64,000 nucleotides of DNA from positions 1-64,000 of the forward strand of contig CAMDWI010000016.1 in assembly GCA_945878555.1 (NCBI GenBank), in the 5' to 3' direction. Position 1 is the first letter of the stretch. Each line of letters starts with the position of its first letter. This DNA is from Klebsiella pneumoniae (GTDB lineage Bacteria > Pseudomonadota > Gammaproteobacteria > Eutrophobiales > Eutrophobiaceae). Positions 61,908-64,000 of this stretch are shown here, one piece after another. The translations under genes and the position numbers were made by a program. The notes under the pieces were generated by a model. The model searched no databases. It saw only the letters and a program-made list of their open reading frames with translations, and was not told the origin of the DNA.

Positions 61908-64000
61908 ATGACTAGACAATCAGCAAAAAAAACATCAAGACGATCATCAAAACGCCCGGACAAAAAAGTCTGGTCGATGTCACGCATTATTCAGTTGATG
62001 ATCATCACGTGCTGTATCACGGCAACATACATCCTCTGGCTTGACTACCGGATCCATACCGAATTTGAAGGTCGTAAGTGGACGATACCTGCCCGTGTCT
62101 ATGCCCGCCCTCTGGACATTTATGTCGGTCAGATCGACGCAACCGGGCAGATCGACCGGTCTTTGAGGGTTAATAACTATCGTCCCGGGGCCGGTTTGTC
62201 CGTACCTGGACAGTATCGCCGACTGCCTGACGGCTATGAAATCTATCTGCGTGCATTCGATTACTGGGATGGTCATGTGACAGCGGAGCGTTACCGGATT
62301 GAAATGGATGCCGGTGTGGTCAGTGCTATCTCCGTGATGGAAACGGGTGAGTCGGTTCCGGTCCTGCGTATGGAACCAGAGCTGATCGGCAAGATCTATC
62401 CGGACCATAATGAGGACCGGACATTACTTGGTCCACAAGACGTGCCAGCCTTCCTGATTAATGCACTGATTGCAGTTGAGGACCGTCAGTTTTACAGTCA
62501 TTTCGGCATTGACCTGCGCGGTATTGCCAGGGCGTTCTGGATTAATATCACCCGTGCAGAGGTATCGCAGGGCGGCAGCACCTTGACCCAACAGCTGGTA
62601 AAAAACTTTTTCCTGACCCAGGAACGTACCCTGTCGCGAAAGCTGAATGAAATGATCATGGCAATGTTGCTTGAACGCCGGTACAGCAAGGATGAAATCC
62701 TGCTCGCCTATCTGAATGAAGTGTATCTGGGCCAGGATGGTGCACGTGGAGTACATGGTTTTGGTGGCGCGGCTGAATTCTATTTCAATAAACCGCTGTC
62801 TGAACTGCGGGATGATCAGCTGGCCTTGCTTGCCGGCATGGTTCGTGGTGCATCGGTTTATAACCCGCGGCGCCAAACGGATCGGGCACTGTCGAGGCGC
62901 AATCTGGTGCTGAAGGTAATGGCAGATCAGGGTTATATCGATATGACCGCTGCGACCGGATTACAGAAACAGGCACTGGATGTACCTGAACAGTCAGGTG
63001 GTGCCGGATCGAAATATCCCGCCTTTCTTGAACTCGCCCGACGCCAGTTGCTGGTCGATTACCGTCCGGATGATTTGAAGAACGAGGGTCTTCGTATTCA
63101 TACCACGCTGGATCCGGCGACCCAGGACAAGCTGGATGTCATTGTCAGCAAACGTGTCAGCAGTCTGGAACAACAACGTCAACTCAAGGCCGGAACGCTG
63201 GAGTCAGCTACGGTGGTTGTCAGGCCGGTCAAGGGGGAGGTGGTGGCGATAAGTGCCGGCAGGGACCCGCATATGCCAGGATTTAACCATGCACTTGATG
63301 CGCACAGACCGATAGGTTCGCTGATCAAACCGTTTATCTACTTTACGGCATTGTCAGATCCTGGCCGTTTCAATCTGATATCGGCGGTTGATGATACCGC
63401 CATCAGCATAAAACAGGCGGACGGTAGTCAGTGGGAGCCAGAAAACTATGACAAGAAGCTGCATGGTCGAGTCAGTCTGATTGAAGCGCTGGTAAACTCC
63501 TATAATCTGGCAACGGTTAACATCGGGACGCAAGCCGGTATTGAAAAGGTGATCCGGACGCTGGAGCGCGCGGGTGCTGATACAAAAATGCAACCTTACC
63601 CCTCGCTGTTACTTGGTGCAGTTGAGTTGTCGCCACTGGATGTGGCGCAGATCTACCAGACGCTGGCAAACGGAGGCTACCGGGTTTCGCTCAATGCAAT
63701 CCAGGAGGTGATGGACAGCGAAGGCAGACCTTTGCAACGCCACCAACTGAATATCGAGCAGGCACTTGAGGCCGATCCGGTATTTCTGGTGAATTTTCTC
63801 ATGACCCGGGTGGCTGAACTGGGTACGGCAAAACAACTTGCACGATATCCGGGGCTGACACTGCCGCTTGCCGTCAAGACCGGGACCACCAACGAATCAC
63901 GTGACAGCTGGTTTGCCGGATTCGGTGAAGACCTGTTGACGGTGACATGGTTAGGGCGTGATGATAATGGACCTACACCGTTTACCGGGGCCAGTGGTGC
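61908..64000 (+). CDS. mrcB: Penicillin-binding protein 1B, cut by the window end
   Basis: 697 residues are visible; the C-terminal part lies past base 64000. Short basic N-terminus, TM segment (about 28-48), a UB2H-like domain (about 60-165), GT51 domain with AVEDRQFYSHFGIDLRG and QGGSTLTQQLVKNFFL, and a transpeptidase domain with SxxK in RPIGSLIKPF, SxN in SYNLATV and KTGT in AVKTGTTNESRDSWFAGF. Makes and crosslinks peptidoglycan; UB2H is the LpoB-binding region in E. coli. A nearer ATG (61895) opens a seven-codon frame only. Start 61908 begins MTRQSAKKTSRR. Confidence 0.95.
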   Translation, partial: MTRQSAKKTSRRSSKRPDKKVWSMSRIIQLMIITCCITATYILWLDYRIHTEFEGRKWTIPARVYARPLDIYVGQIDATGQIDRSLRVNNYRPGAGLSVPGQYRRLPDGYEIYLRAFDYWDGHVTAERYRIEMDAGVVSAISVMETGESVPVLRMEPELIGKIYPDHNEDRTLLGPQDVPAFLINALIAVEDRQFYSHFGIDLRGIARAFWINITRAEVSQGGSTLTQQLVKNFFLTQERTLSRKLNEMIMAMLLERRYSKDEILLAYLNEVYLGQDGARGVHGFGGAAEFYFNKPLSELRDDQLALLAGMVRGASVYNPRRQTDRALSRRNLVLKVMADQGYIDMTAATGLQKQALDVPEQSGGAGSKYPAFLELARRQLLVDYRPDDLKNEGLRIHTTLDPATQDKLDVIVSKRVSSLEQQRQLKAGTLESATVVVRPVKGEVVAISAGRDPHMPGFNHALDAHRPIGSLIKPFIYFTALSDPGRFNLISAVDDTAISIKQADGSQWEPENYDKKLHGRVSLIEALVNSYNLATVNIGTQAGIEKVIRTLERAGADTKMQPYPSLLLGAVELSPLDVAQIYQTLANGGYRVSLNAIQEVMDSEGRPLQRHQLNIEQALEADPVFLVNFLMTRVAELGTAKQLARYPGLTLPLAVKTGTTNESRDSWFAGFGEDLLTVTWLGRDDNGPTPFTGASG

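Overview
The window reads as chromosomal DNA of a free-living, non-enteric gammaproteobacterium. The gene set supports this: surE-pcm-nlpD-rpoS in that order, a yafS-rnhA-dnaQ block divergent from gloB, EF-P with EpmA and EpmB, DarP, YaeQ, RlmJ, EttA-like YbiT, DbpA and a PBP1B gene cut by the right edge. I cannot name the order or genus from sequence alone. I saw no rRNA, tRNA, CRISPR array, prophage or intact insertion sequence. Coding density is high and both strands are used in short operons.

Layout. 1-395 repeats. 396-8165: MazG-like pyrophosphohydrolase, secreted hydrolase, RecQ, a Tat-exported FMN dehydrogenase carrying a haem-c type CxxCH motif, orphan TonB, MtgA, YaeQ-DarP. 8294-20507: OmpA-like lipoprotein, repeat tract, DoxX/LysR divergent pair, QmcA-NfeD, two secreted beta-propeller type proteins, a YgjP-like metalloprotein, a SulP-STAS-cNMP transporter, NnrU, cold-shock protein, LEA-type lipoprotein. 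20705-30123: membrane protein, YbiT, DbpA, Na+/solute symporter, methyltransferase-Mug pair, PhoX-type phosphatase.

30330-39511 is one ten-gene, same-strand operon with overlaps or gaps of 2-30 bases. It holds thermostable-haemolysin family protein, acyl-AMP ligase, haem-oxygenase-like diiron oxidase, SDR, TPR protein, EptA-type lipid A phosphoethanolamine transferase, PmrA/QseB-type regulator, sensor kinase, cupredoxin and FTR1-type iron permease. A PmrA-box-like direct repeat (GTTAAG-N5-CTTAAG) lies 50 bases before its first gene. I read it as a self-regulated envelope-lipid and ferric-iron module. 39751-64000 is housekeeping: EF-P modification, YoaA helicase, RlmJ, PilZ, Aas, MltD, GloB, RNase HI, DnaQ, Grx4, ArgD-ArgF behind a possible attenuator, SurE to RpoS, adenylate kinase, a 32-residue lysine-rich protein missed by size cut-offs, and PBP1B.

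The strongest unexplained signal is a family of seven intergenic foldback elements (copies at about 11.2, 19.3, 20.5, 21.9, 25.3, 39.5 and 53.8 kb). All share a core with CATGGATG palindromes, but each is enclosed by long inverted arms that mostly differ from copy to copy. In three copies the arms are exactly 27 bases long and unrelated in their middle 20 bases. Nearly all arm mismatches are G.U/G.T-compatible on the same strand of the element. Two other repeat families are also present: GTCATTCC-type tandem units, and GGGGACAGACCC hairpins at gene 3' ends.
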